DNA from: Prevotella sp.
Lineage (GTDB): Bacteria > Bacteroidota > Bacteroidia > Bacteroidales > Bacteroidaceae
Reading direction: 5' to 3'
DNA: 64,000 nucleotides
Assembly (NCBI GenBank): GCA_017467535.1
Contig: JAFUST010000083.1
Location: 39,454-103,453, forward strand
Shown here: one piece after another, positions 53,387 to 62,554 of the stretch
Numbering within the stretch: position 1 is the stretch's first letter
Layout: each line of letters starts with the position of its first letter
Notes under the pieces: model-generated
The model's database searches: none
Told to the model about the DNA's origin: nothing
Seen by the model: only the letters and a program-made list of their open reading frames with translations
Program-made: the position numbers and the translations under genes

Positions 53387-56300
53387 CCACCACTTTCTTA
53401 TTGTTCTTTATATAGAGGCCCTTTGCGGGCTTCTCCACCATTCTTCCCTGCAGGTCGTAATAACTGTGAACGGTGGACTTTGAACCGTCAACGGATTCGA
53501 TTCCCGTGGTATCGGTGATGGTCAGCGTGCCGCTCACGTAGGTGAAGATGTAGTTCTGCGCTTCACCGCCAGAGACGCGAATCTCGTAGGTGCCTGCGGG
53601 GCTCTGCTCGTCGGCATCGCAAGTGGCCACCGGCTGCTGAGTGAAGACCTCGGCAGTCTCGCGGTTGCGGAATGCGCTATAGGTGACTTCAAACACCGGG
53701 TTGGGCTGGCCCTTCTCGCGGGTGTAGGATGTGGCTGTGGCAGTCATCTTTGCCGGCTCCACGGTGAACACACCCTCCCTGATTTGTGCATTGGGGGTGG
53801 TGACCGTGCCGACGCCTACCGTGATGGGATACTGGCCCACAACGGCATAGCGGTCTTTAATCTGGTCGCACGCAGTCGTCGGCTCGCCTTCTATGGGAGC
53901 ACCGTCGACGATGGGCTTGATGGTGGCAGCCGTGCGTCCATACTCTCTGCTGGCCGTGGCTGACACGATGGGCTGGCCGGTGTAGGCCGAGAGGTGATAC
54001 AGGGTGCTCCAGTCCGGGTCTGCCTGATAGTCAGCCAGCCTGTCGGCAGGAACGAACAGCGTGGCCGAGGTGGGCACGTAACTTTCCTTGTGAGACACCA
54101 TCTGCTGGTCGTTCTCCATGATGACATACTTCAGGGCATCGCAGCGCAGGAAGGCATACTTGCCCATCGACTGCACGCTCTTCGGAATGGAGATGGTGGT
54201 CAGGTTGGAGCAGTCGATGAAGGCACTGTCGGGGATGCTGGTCAGTGCAGTGAAGTAGCGCAGTTCCTCGAAGGTCTTGATGGCGTTGCTCTTGCGGAAG
54301 GTCTGACTGATGTCGGTGACGCTGGCCACCTCGCTCATGTGAATCTCGCCGTCGCCATTGGTGTCCCAGTTGGTCACGCACAGCGACTTGACCTTAGCAT
54401 CGCTGAAGTCGATGAAGTGCAGTTTCTTGCGGGCTGAGGCAATAGCGTCCTTCAGGTCGCTGATAGTGCTGCCTATGTTGTTGTAGACAGCCTCCTCCTC
54501 GCTGACGTCCGTTCCCTCCTGATGGCCCATGTCGAGCAGGGTGGCCAGTTCGGCTGCAGTCTTGTCGATAGTCAGGGCAGTGTTCATGTCCTCCTCGGTG
54601 ATGAAGGCCCACTGCGTGTATTTGTTGGCCCCCTTGATGTCCCAGTAGAGACCGTTGGTGGGACTGGCGGCACCGCTGGTGTGACGCTCGTCGATGCCCA
54701 GGTATTCGCCTTCGGTATGGTTGTCATCGCCCTCAGGCACCTGCAGCGTGTAGACATTGTCGCCTGCCATTGCCGTCTGCCAGTAGGCATTGGCCGACAG
54801 CGAGCCGTCGCCGAAACAGGTCTTGACGCCTTCGCCCACCTTCGAGTCCTTCATGGTGCGGAAGACCACCTTGCCGCTGCTCATGTCGTAGAGGTAGTAG
54901 ACGCCATCGGCCATCGCATTGCTGCGACGCCACTGGTACAGGCGACCCTTGACGCCTACCACCGACTGTGTGCCGTATGCCTCACCCAGGGTGATCAGTC
55001 TTCGCGTACCAATATTATAGATATAGCCTGACTGGTTTTCGGCGATGGGCGAGAACTTGGGCTGCATGGCGGTGCGGATTTCCACAATCTGTCCGAATTC
55101 CTTCCAGGTGGGGGCAGCCTCATAGAGGGCCTTCGAGCCGAGAGGCACGCGCAGGGTGCACTTCTGCAGGTCGACGCTGCTGAAAATGTTGCTGCCCAGG
55201 CTGATGGTGGCAGGATCGGGACTCTCTACTGTCACCTCGCTCAGGGCCGAGCAGCCGGTGAAGCAGTTGTCGCCGATAGTAGTCACGTAGCCGGGAATGT
55301 TGATCTTCGTCAGTTTCTTGCAGTTGTAGAAGGCGCGGTAGTAGATGTGGATGAGGCCTGCAGGCAGCGTCACCGACTCCAGATTGGTGCAGCCAGCGAA
55401 GGTGTTGCCGTAGAGGTCGGGCACGGAAGTGAAATACTTCAGTTCATCGAAACTCTTGAGCGACGTGTTGTTGTATAACGAGATGCTTTCTGTCAGGTCG
55501 TCTATGTCAGCGGCCTCGGTGATGCCCACCTCGCCGTCGGCATTGCTGTCGTAGAGTGTGACGCACTTTGCCCTGACCAGCGGGTCGGCAAAGTCGATGA
55601 GGCCCATCTTCCTGCGCAGGCTGCTCTGTGCGGCCTTCAGTTTCTCGATGGTGCTCCCGATGTTGTCGTAGACGGCCTGCTCCTCGCTGTGCTTGATGCT
55701 GCGCTTCTTGGCCAGCGTCAGCAGGTTGTCCAGCACCTCTGCGGTCTCGTAGATGGCGGTCTGAGCCTCGTCGTAGAGGGCAAACTGCCACTGGCAGTTA
55801 TACTGGTGGGCATCGTAGTCTACGTCGCTGTAGACGCCATAGGTGGGTGAGGCGGCATCGCTTCTGTGGTCGGTCTGCACACCCCAGTATTTGCCCTCGG
55901 CATAGTTGGTGCCGCCAGCGGGAATTTGGATGGTGTAGACCTGATCTTTCACGGCCTTGATCTGCCATTGGGCATTGGCCGTCAGGCTGCCGCCGTCGAC
56001 GAAGGCTGCAGCGACGCCAGAGCCCACGTTGGAGTCGGTGAAGGTGCGGAACAGGTAGGTGCCGCTCTTGCCAGTGTCAGGCGATGTGAGGTAGTAGACG
56101 CCCTCAGCCATCGATGCACCGTGGTTCAACTTGAAGCGCATCGGCTCGTCGCCCACGATGGCCTGTGTGCCCCAAGCCTCGCCTTTGGTCAGATAGCGGC
56201 CGGTGCCCACGTTATAGAGGTAGTATGTCTTGCCAGTCTCTATGGCAGCAAACTTTCCGCCGGAGCGTTCACGGCTCTCGGCAATGAGACCAAAGTCCTT

Positions 56301-58064
56301 CCACTGTTCGGCCGAGGCGAAATAGACCTTCATGCTCTGCTTCACATGCAGCGTGGCTGCGCTCAGGTCTACATTGCCGAAGACCTCAGTGCCCATGGCG
56401 ATGTTCTCCGGATGGAGCGTCTTCACGGTGAAGTCGGTCAGCGCCTTGCAGCCGCTGAAGGCCTGATCGCCCAGCGACTCCACGCTGACGGGCAGTGCGA
56501 TCTCGGTCAGTGCGGCGCAGTCCTTGAAGGTGGCGGCCCCGATGGCAGGCAGTTCCTCGGGCAGCACGATGCCTGTCAGTGCCTTGCAGCCGCTGAAGGC
56601 TTCGGCGCCGATGGCCTTCATGCTGGCGAAGAAGTCCACCTGAGTCAGCCGCGCGCAGTCCTTGAAAGCCCTTGCTCCCACCTGCTTCAGCGACTTGGGC
56701 AAACGGAGGGCCGTCAGTTGTGCGCAGCCGTTGAAGGCATCGTCGGCCAGTGCCGTCAGGCCGGTGAAGTAGTACAGTTCGTTGAAGGTTCTGATGTTCT
56801 GTCCTTGGAATGCGTTGCCCAGGCTCTCCACGGCAGCCGCCTCGCCATAGGTCAGGCGGCCGTCGCCGTCGGCATCCCAGTTGCTCAGACAGATGTTGCG
56901 CACGGTGGCATCGCTGAAACTCATGGCCTTGGCCTGATAGTTCTCCGGCTCAATGCCTACGACCACCTCGCGCCAGCCGTTGTAGCCGGAAGCACTGCCG
57001 CCGATGCCCTGGCCGTCGCCGGGCGTCAGGTTGGTCAGATAGTACCAGCCGTCGCTCTGTCCGCCCCAGCCCCAGTTGATGTAGTAGCGCAGGTTGCCGT
57101 CGTAGCCGTGGGCAATGAAGGCGTGGCCTGCCGACGAGTTGGCACCGCTGATGTAGATGGGGCGTCCGGCGGCCATTTCGGCATAGACGATGCGGTCCCA
57201 CTCGGCGTCGCTGGTGATGTCGCTGGCGCTGTAGTACTTGACCTTCGAGCCGTAGCCGAAGTAGTTGCGTATGGCGTTGTAGACCTCGTATGACTGTGCT
57301 CCCGACGAGCCGCTGGTGTAGTCCATCTTGACGGCAACGCCGCAGTAGAGCATGAGTTGTGCTACGGCGGTCTTCTGCAGTTCGGTGGCCGAGCCGTAGG
57401 TGTCTACCATGTGATCCCAGTCGATGGGTGCCCCGGCTGCGATGCCGTCCACGTGTATGCCCTTGGTCCAGGTGTCGTAGGCAGGAATGGCGGCCTGCGT
57501 CTCCGTCACCGACTTCTCACGGTTGTAGTAGAGCAACTGTGCGAAGGCCGTAGCCACGCAGCCCGTCACCGAGCGGCTGCCGCCGTCGAGGGGGCACAGG
57601 CGGTTGTATGGGTCGCCCTGGCTCCACTTGCTCTTCATCATCGGTTCCACGCGGGGATGGGTGGGGATGACGTCGCTGATGACGGGTGCTCCGGCCTGTA
57701 TGCGGGCCAACTGTGCGGCATAGTCGTCCAGCCACTCCTGCAGGGCCGGCGGCAACTGGTCGTAGTCGAACGAGCCGCTCTCGCAGTAGCCCAGCACGCT
57801 GATGGTCTGGTCGTCGCCCGACACGATGACGAAGCCCTCGCTGTCGCCACGGTCGAACACGTAGTAAGGTTCTGGTGCCGTCTGGGCTACGTGGCGTGGA
57901 GCCAGTCGCTTGGGGCTGGTTACGGCCTTTAGCCTCTTCTGCCCACTCTTGTTTTTCAAAAATTGCTCGGCCTTCTGCCTGGCCTCTTCTCTGCTGATGG
58001 GCTCTGCGTGTAGCGTCACTATGCTCGCCATGCATATCAGCAAAGCCAATGAGAAATGCTTCAT
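53379..58064 (-). CDS. Giant secreted C10 cysteine peptidase with repeated LRR/EF-hand-like modules and MBG domain
   Basis: The ATG at 58064 gives a signal peptide (MKHFSLALLICMASIVTLHA); an upstream frame would run through heptamer repeats. The 1561-residue protein has a Spi-like prodomain, then the C10 domain with Cys169 (VTGCVATAFAQ) and His314 (GHAFIAHGY, then YINWGWGG). Three modules follow, each with an EF-hand/dockerin-like loop (DADGDGRLTYGE; DSNADGEVGITE; DTNGDGEIHMSE) and BspA-type LRRs. An MBG-like segment (KMTATATSYTREKGQPNPVF) and a sorting-type tail (YYDLQGRMVEKPAKGLYI) end it. It is GC-rich, unlike the C10 gene at 14 kb. Confidence 0.88.
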   Translation of the reverse strand: MKHFSLALLICMASIVTLHAEPISREEARQKAEQFLKNKSGQKRLKAVTSPKRLAPRHVAQTAPEPYYVFDRGDSEGFVIVSGDDQTISVLGYCESGSFDYDQLPPALQEWLDDYAAQLARIQAGAPVISDVIPTHPRVEPMMKSKWSQGDPYNRLCPLDGGSRSVTGCVATAFAQLLYYNREKSVTETQAAIPAYDTWTKGIHVDGIAAGAPIDWDHMVDTYGSATELQKTAVAQLMLYCGVAVKMDYTSGSSGAQSYEVYNAIRNYFGYGSKVKYYSASDITSDAEWDRIVYAEMAAGRPIYISGANSSAGHAFIAHGYDGNLRYYINWGWGGQSDGWYYLTNLTPGDGQGIGGSASGYNGWREVVVGIEPENYQAKAMSFSDATVRNICLSNWDADGDGRLTYGEAAAVESLGNAFQGQNIRTFNELYYFTGLTALADDAFNGCAQLTALRLPKSLKQVGARAFKDCARLTQVDFFASMKAIGAEAFSGCKALTGIVLPEELPAIGAATFKDCAALTEIALPVSVESLGDQAFSGCKALTDFTVKTLHPENIAMGTEVFGNVDLSAATLHVKQSMKVYFASAEQWKDFGLIAESRERSGGKFAAIETGKTYYLYNVGTGRYLTKGEAWGTQAIVGDEPMRFKLNHGASMAEGVYYLTSPDTGKSGTYLFRTFTDSNVGSGVAAAFVDGGSLTANAQWQIKAVKDQVYTIQIPAGGTNYAEGKYWGVQTDHRSDAASPTYGVYSDVDYDAHQYNCQWQFALYDEAQTAIYETAEVLDNLLTLAKKRSIKHSEEQAVYDNIGSTIEKLKAAQSSLRRKMGLIDFADPLVRAKCVTLYDSNADGEVGITEAADIDDLTESISLYNNTSLKSFDELKYFTSVPDLYGNTFAGCTNLESVTLPAGLIHIYYRAFYNCKKLTKINIPGYVTTIGDNCFTGCSALSEVTVESPDPATISLGSNIFSSVDLQKCTLRVPLGSKALYEAAPTWKEFGQIVEIRTAMQPKFSPIAENQSGYIYNIGTRRLITLGEAYGTQSVVGVKGRLYQWRRSNAMADGVYYLYDMSSGKVVFRTMKDSKVGEGVKTCFGDGSLSANAYWQTAMAGDNVYTLQVPEGDDNHTEGEYLGIDERHTSGAASPTNGLYWDIKGANKYTQWAFITEEDMNTALTIDKTAAELATLLDMGHQEGTDVSEEEAVYNNIGSTISDLKDAIASARKKLHFIDFSDAKVKSLCVTNWDTNGDGEIHMSEVASVTDISQTFRKSNAIKTFEELRYFTALTSIPDSAFIDCSNLTTISIPKSVQSMGKYAFLRCDALKYVIMENDQQMVSHKESYVPTSATLFVPADRLADYQADPDWSTLYHLSAYTGQPIVSATASREYGRTAATIKPIVDGAPIEGEPTTACDQIKDRYAVVGQYPITVGVGTVTTPNAQIREGVFTVEPAKMTATATSYTREKGQPNPVFEVTYSAFRNRETAEVFTQQPVATCDADEQSPAGTYEIRVSGGEAQNYIFTYVSGTLTITDTTGIESVDGSKSTVHSYYDLQGRMVEKPAKGLYIKNNKKVVVR

Positions 58065-58093
58065 AGTTATGTTTAAGTTAGTAATTACTGGGT

Positions 58094-58102
58094 GCAAAGA
58101 TA
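58094..58102 (-). promoter_or_regulatory. -7 element (TATCTTTGC) of the second C10 peptidase gene
   Basis: On the minus strand TATCTTTGC lies 30 nt before the ATG at 58064. The expected -33 position falls in the heptamer repeat, with no TTTG. Confidence 0.55.
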
Positions 58103-58110
58103 GTGATTTT

Positions 58111-58213
58111 ATTGAACATTGAACATTGAACATTGAACATTTTTGATTCTTCGGAAAGTTAAATTTGTATAATCCCGACTGAAATTTTCAATGTTCAATG
58201 TTCAATGTTCAAT
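58111..58213. repeat. Inverted ATTGAAC heptamer arrays between divergent promoters
   Basis: Four tandem ATTGAAC units (58111-58138) face about 24 nt of inverted GTTCAAT units (58190-58213) across a 50-nt AT-rich spacer. The whole can form a long cruciform between the divergent C10 peptidase and aldehyde dehydrogenase genes. Related units occur at 25303. Confidence 0.85.
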
Positions 58214-58221
58214 GATTTTTG

Positions 58222-58230
58222 TAACTTTGT
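58222..58230 (+). promoter_or_regulatory. -7 element (TAACTTTGT) of the aldehyde dehydrogenase/lut operon
   Basis: TAACTTTGT lies 38 nt before the ATG. The -33 position falls in the heptamer array, which may replace or modulate it. Confidence 0.55.
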
Positions 58231-58268
58231 GGGCAGAATTTGTCTACTAACTAAAAACCAATACACGT

Positions 58269-59711
58269 ATGAAGGACTTAAAAATGTACATCAACGGCCA
58301 GTTCTGCGAGAGCAGCAACGGCAAGTGGATTGAAGTGTTGAACCCCTCTACCGAGGAAGTCATCTCCCGTCAGCCCGAAGGTACCATCGAGGATGTGAAC
58401 CGTGCCCTTGATGCAGCCCGTGCCGCCCAGAAGGCCTGGGCCAAGACGCCTGCCATCGAGCGTGCCCAGTATCTGCTGAAGATGGCTGCCGGCATCAAGG
58501 CCCGTGAGGAGGAGTTCACCCAGATCATCATGCGCGAGCAGGGCAAGACCCGCAACTGGGCCTCCATCGAGGTGGGAGCCACCATTTCCTATTTCGAGTA
58601 TATGGCATCGTTCGCCCGTCACATCGAGGGCGAGATCATCCCCAGCGACCGCCCCAACGAGACCATCCTGCTGACCAAGAAGCCCATCGGTGTCGTGGCT
58701 GGCATCCTGCCTTGGAACTTCCCCTTCTTCCTCATTGCCCGCAAGGCCGGTGCTGCCCTCATCGCCGGTTGCACCATCGTCATCAAGCCTTCGCAGTTGA
58801 CACCTGAGAACTGCACCGAGTTCGCTAAGGTGGTGGCCGAGACTGGTCTGCCCGCAGGCGTCATCAATATCGTGACGGGCAAGGGGTCTGTCATCGGCAA
58901 CGAGATGGCTGGCTCGCCGAAGATCGACATCGTCTCCGTCACCGGTTCCGTCTCTGCCGGCGAGAGCATCATGGCCGCCGCTTCGAAGAATATCACGAAG
59001 GTGTCACTCGAGTTGGGCGGAAAGGCTCCCGCTATCGTCTGCAAGGATGCCGACCTGGAGCGCGCTGCCCAGTGGATAGTCGACTCCCGCATTGGCAACA
59101 ACGGCCAGATCTGCAACAACGCCGAGCGCGTCTACGTGCAGAAGGAGGTCAAGGAGGCCTTCACCAAGATACTGGTAGACAAGATGGCAGCCGTCAAGGT
59201 GGGCGACCCCTGTGCCGACGCCACTGTCGACATGGGTCCGCTGGTGGAGAAGCGTGCGCTGGAGAGCGTCACCGAGAAGGTGGAGCGAGCCATCAGCCAG
59301 GGCGCCAAGTTGCTCTGCGGCGGCAAGCGCGTGGGCGAGAAGGGCTACTTCTATGCCGCCACCGTGCTGGACAACTGCCGTCAGGACATGGACATCATCC
59401 ACGAGGAGACCTTCGGCCCGGTGATTCCGCTGGTCGAGTTCGAGACCATCGACGAGGCTATCTGCATGGCCAACGACTGCGAGTACGGTCTGGCATCGAG
59501 CATCTTCACCAAGGATCTCAACATCGCCACCAAGGCCTGCCGCGAACTGGAGTTCGGCGAGACCTACATCAACCGCGAGCACTTCGAGGCCATCCAGGGC
59601 TTCCACGCCGGCGTGAAGAAGAGCGGCATCGGCGGTGCTGACGGTAAGCACGGCGTAGAGGAGTATCTCGTCACCCACGTGACCTATCTGGATACTTATG
59701 AAGATATGTAA
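58269..59711 (+). CDS. aldA: aldehyde dehydrogenase, lactaldehyde (AldA) type
   Basis: The 480-residue NAD-dependent enzyme matches E. coli AldA in length. It shows GILPWNFPFFLIARK, the cofactor region VTGSVSAGESI, the catalytic Glu in SLELGGKAP and the catalytic Cys in NNGQICNNAERVYVQ. AldA oxidises L-lactaldehyde (from fucose or rhamnose) to L-lactate. The neighbours lutABC oxidise L-lactate to pyruvate, which supports this substrate over glycolaldehyde or succinate semialdehyde (inference). The gap to lutA is only 3 nt. Confidence 0.88.
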   Translation: MKDLKMYINGQFCESSNGKWIEVLNPSTEEVISRQPEGTIEDVNRALDAARAAQKAWAKTPAIERAQYLLKMAAGIKAREEEFTQIIMREQGKTRNWASIEVGATISYFEYMASFARHIEGEIIPSDRPNETILLTKKPIGVVAGILPWNFPFFLIARKAGAALIAGCTIVIKPSQLTPENCTEFAKVVAETGLPAGVINIVTGKGSVIGNEMAGSPKIDIVSVTGSVSAGESIMAAASKNITKVSLELGGKAPAIVCKDADLERAAQWIVDSRIGNNGQICNNAERVYVQKEVKEAFTKILVDKMAAVKVGDPCADATVDMGPLVEKRALESVTEKVERAISQGAKLLCGGKRVGEKGYFYAATVLDNCRQDMDIIHEETFGPVIPLVEFETIDEAICMANDCEYGLASSIFTKDLNIATKACRELEFGETYINREHFEAIQGFHAGVKKSGIGGADGKHGVEEYLVTHVTYLDTYEDM

Positions 59712-59714
59712 TCT

Positions 59715-60449
59715 ATGAAAATCGGATTATTCGTACCCTGCTATGTCGACGCGCTCTACCCTGAGGTGGGCGTGTCGACATATCGCTTGCTGCGGAGCCT
59801 GGGGCTCGACGTGGACTACCCCGAGCGACAGACCTGTTGCGGTCAGCCGATGGGCAACGCCGGCTTCGAGCACATGGCGCAGCCGCTGGCGCAGAAGTTC
59901 GACGACCTCTTCTCGCCCTACGACTACGTGGTGGCTCCCTCGGCCAGTTGCGCCGCCTATGTGCGCTGCTTCCACCCCGGACTGATGAAGGGACGCTCGT
60001 GCGATGCTGCCGGCAAGACGGTAGACATCGTCGAGTTCCTGCACGACGTGCTGAAGGTAGACCACCTCAACGCCCGCTTCCCCTATAAGGTCAGCGTGCA
60101 CAACTCGTGTCACGGCGTGCGCGAACTGGGCCTCTCGTCGCCCTCGGAGCGCAACGTGCCTAAGTTCAACAAGATCATCGACCTGCTCCATCTGGTCGAG
60201 GGCATCGAGGTGGTGGAGCCCGAGCGGCCCGACGAGTGCTGTGGCTTCGGTGGTATGTTCGCCGTCGAGGAGCAGGCCGTCAGCCGTCGCATGGGCATCG
60301 ACAAGGCGCAGCGCCACATCGCCACCGGCGCCCAGTACGTCACCGGCCCAGACTCCTCCTGCCTGATGCACATGCAGGGCATCGCCGAGAAGGAGCACCT
60401 GCCCATCCATTTCATTCATGTCGTCCAAATATTAGCCGCCGGCCTATGA
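59715..60449 (+). CDS. lutA: L-lactate oxidation complex subunit LutA (CCG-domain protein)
   Basis: The 244-residue protein has two CCG domains: RQTCCGQPMGNAGF near residue 40 and DECCGFGGMF near 175, with NSCHGVRELG between them. In LutABC this subunit is related to the heterodisulfide reductase/GlcF subunits and passes electrons from L-lactate. It follows the aldehyde dehydrogenase by 3 nt and overlaps lutB by 4 bp. Confidence 0.92.
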   Translation: MKIGLFVPCYVDALYPEVGVSTYRLLRSLGLDVDYPERQTCCGQPMGNAGFEHMAQPLAQKFDDLFSPYDYVVAPSASCAAYVRCFHPGLMKGRSCDAAGKTVDIVEFLHDVLKVDHLNARFPYKVSVHNSCHGVRELGLSSPSERNVPKFNKIIDLLHLVEGIEVVEPERPDECCGFGGMFAVEEQAVSRRMGIDKAQRHIATGAQYVTGPDSSCLMHMQGIAEKEHLPIHFIHVVQILAAGL

Positions 60450-61813
60450 GTACACAACATGCAAAGGCTGCTGAGCGCTATCAGCAGCGTCCCGACGTGG
60501 TGGAACGCCACGACCAGACCTTCTTCGGCGTTCGCCAGAAGCGCGACCGTATGGCACAGGCGCTGCCCGAGTGGGAAGACCTGCGCGAGGCCGCCAGTCA
60601 GATCAAGAAGCACACCATCACCCACCTGGCCGACTATCTGGAGCAGTTCGAGCAGAACGCCACCCGCAATGGCGTCCATGTCCACTGGGCCCGCGATGCC
60701 CGTGAGTACAACCAGATTGTCTGCGACATCCTGCAGAGCCACGGCGTGAAGAAGGTGGTGAAGTCGAAGAGCATGCTCACCGAGGAGTGCCACCTCAACC
60801 AGAATCTGGAGAAACAGGGCATCGAGGTCGTCGAGACCGACCTGGGCGAGCGCATCCTGCAGATGATGCGTCTGGCTCCCAGCCACATCGTCATGCCCGC
60901 CCTCCATGTGCATCGTGAGGACATCGCCGCCTGCTTCCGCCAGTACGGCCTCCCCGTCGAGAGCGACGACCCGACGCATCTCACCTACGTGGCCCGCATG
61001 CACCTGCGCCAGCAGTTCATGGAGGCCGGTGCAGGCATGACCGGTGCCAACTTCGGCATAGCCGCCACGGGCGACGTGGTGGTATGCACCAACGAGGGCA
61101 ATGCCGATATGTCCACCTCGATTCCCAAACTGCATATCGTGTCGATGGGCATCGAGAAACTCATCCCCGACTATTCCTCGATGGCCGTCTTCCAGCGGCT
61201 GCTGGCCCGCAACGGCACCGGACAGGAGACCACCGTCTACACCAGCCACTTCCGCGGCCCGCGCCCCGGCGGCGAGATGCACATCGTGCTCGTAGACAAC
61301 GGTCGCAGCAGCATCCTCTCCAACCAGGAGCACTGGCAGACGCTCAAGTGCATGCGCTGTGGAGCCTGCATGAACACCTGCCCCGTCTATCGTCGCTCCG
61401 CCGGCTACAGTTACACCTACTTCATCCCCGGCCCCATCGGCATCAACCTCGGCATGCTGCGCGACCCGCGTCAATATAGCGACAACGTGTCGGCCTGCTC
61501 CCTCTGCTGCTCGTGCGACAATGTCTGTCCCGCCAAAGTCGACCTCTCCACGCAGGTCTACCGCTGGCGCCAGCAACTGGACTCCCTCGGCAAAGCCGAC
61601 CCGATGAAGAAGATCATCTCCGGGGCGATGGCCTTCCTCTTCGACCGTCCGCAGGTCTACACCGCGGCGCTCCGCCTGTCGCCCGCCGCCAACTGGATTC
61701 CCGGCCCCGTCATACAGAGCAGTCTGAATCCCTGGGCCTACGGTCACCAGATGATGAAGTTCCCACAGAAGTCGTTCCACCAACTATGGAAGACCCTGCG
61801 CCCCCTAAGTTAG
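60446..61813 (+). CDS. lutB: L-lactate oxidation iron-sulfur protein LutB
   Basis: The ATG at 60446 overlaps the lutA stop (ATGA) and gives the usual 455 residues. An N-terminal LUD domain (AASQIKKHTITHLADYLEQF onward) is followed by two 4Fe-4S motifs, CMRCGACMNTCPVYRR and CSLCCSCDNVCPAKVD. It relays electrons in conversion of L-lactate to pyruvate. The last residues (LRPLS-stop) are encoded by the left arm of a REPIN-like element. Confidence 0.93.
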   Translation: MSTQHAKAAERYQQRPDVVERHDQTFFGVRQKRDRMAQALPEWEDLREAASQIKKHTITHLADYLEQFEQNATRNGVHVHWARDAREYNQIVCDILQSHGVKKVVKSKSMLTEECHLNQNLEKQGIEVVETDLGERILQMMRLAPSHIVMPALHVHREDIAACFRQYGLPVESDDPTHLTYVARMHLRQQFMEAGAGMTGANFGIAATGDVVVCTNEGNADMSTSIPKLHIVSMGIEKLIPDYSSMAVFQRLLARNGTGQETTVYTSHFRGPRPGGEMHIVLVDNGRSSILSNQEHWQTLKCMRCGACMNTCPVYRRSAGYSYTYFIPGPIGINLGMLRDPRQYSDNVSACSLCCSCDNVCPAKVDLSTQVYRWRQQLDSLGKADPMKKIISGAMAFLFDRPQVYTAALRLSPAANWIPGPVIQSSLNPWAYGHQMMKFPQKSFHQLWKTLRPLS

Positions 61814-61914
61814 GGGGTTGGGGGTCTGAACAAGTACCCTATATAGAAAGAAATATGATAGAACAGAAAAGCACGGTGGGTCGTTCAGACCCCCAACCCC
61901 CTAACTTAGGGGGC
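61800..61914. repeat. REPIN-like inverted element spanning the lutB end and lutC start
   Basis: The left arm GCCCCCTAAGTTAGGGGG then TTGGGGGTCTGAACAAG and the right arm GTCGTTCAGACCCCCAACC then CCCTAACTTAGGGGGC are inverted copies 43 nt apart. The left arm encodes the lutB end, the right arm GRSDPQPPNLGG of lutC. Arm sequences match the copy at 28122 apart from a 3-nt in-frame difference. Confidence 0.9.
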
Positions 61915-62520
61915 ATAGAGGCAAAACAACAGATACTCGACGCCCTGCGGCGTCACACCCGTGAGACCTACGATAAACCCGACCTCGGGTCGCTGAAGCC
62001 CATCACCTTCGCCGACCCCGTGGCCGAGTTCAAGACGAAGACCACCACCACCGCCGGTGCCCGCCTCATCGAAGTGAGCGAGGGCGCCGACCTCAACGCC
62101 GTCGTGCGCCAGGCCTACCCCGATGCAAAGACCATCGCCAGCAACCTGCCCGCCGTCAACGCCCAGTTGAACCCCGATACCGTTGCCCGTGCGCAGGAGT
62201 TGGAGCGGGCCGACGTGGGCGTCATCCGCGGCGAGATAGGGGTGGCCGAGAACGCCTGCATCTGGATTCCCCAGACCATGAAGGAGCGGGCCGTCTGCTT
62301 CGCCTCCGAGCAACTTGTCATCGTGCTCCGTGCCGACGCCATCGTCAGCAACATGCACGAGGCCTACGCCCGCATCGCCGCCTCGGCCGACTACTTCCGC
62401 GACTACAAGTTCGGCACCTTCATCAGCGGTCCCAGCAAGACGGCCGACATAGAGGGCGCATTGGTCTACGGAGCCCAGGCAGCCCGCGGCGTGACCGTTG
62501 TGCTCGAAAACACAAGATAA
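61855..62520 (+). CDS. lutC: L-lactate utilization protein LutC (LUD domain)
   Basis: The 221-residue protein is the third Lut subunit, a single LUD/DUF162 domain with 'GVIRGEIGVAENACIWIP', 'LVIVLRADAIVSNMHEAY' and the final GPSKTADIEGALVYGAQAARG. Residues 9-20 (GRSDPQPPNLGG) come from the inserted element, and no later in-frame ATG precedes the domain, so the peptide must be translated. It ends the aldA-lutABC unit. Confidence 0.92.
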   Translation: MIEQKSTVGRSDPQPPNLGGIEAKQQILDALRRHTRETYDKPDLGSLKPITFADPVAEFKTKTTTTAGARLIEVSEGADLNAVVRQAYPDAKTIASNLPAVNAQLNPDTVARAQELERADVGVIRGEIGVAENACIWIPQTMKERAVCFASEQLVIVLRADAIVSNMHEAYARIAASADYFRDYKFGTFISGPSKTADIEGALVYGAQAARGVTVVLENTR

Positions 62521-62554
62521 TTTGCATTCGAAGTACAAAATAAGTCCGCAAAAG

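Noticed and set aside
55866-57293. 475-residue open frame antisense to the second C10 peptidase
   Set aside because: It mirrors the LRR repeats of the sense gene and lacks a start context or motif.
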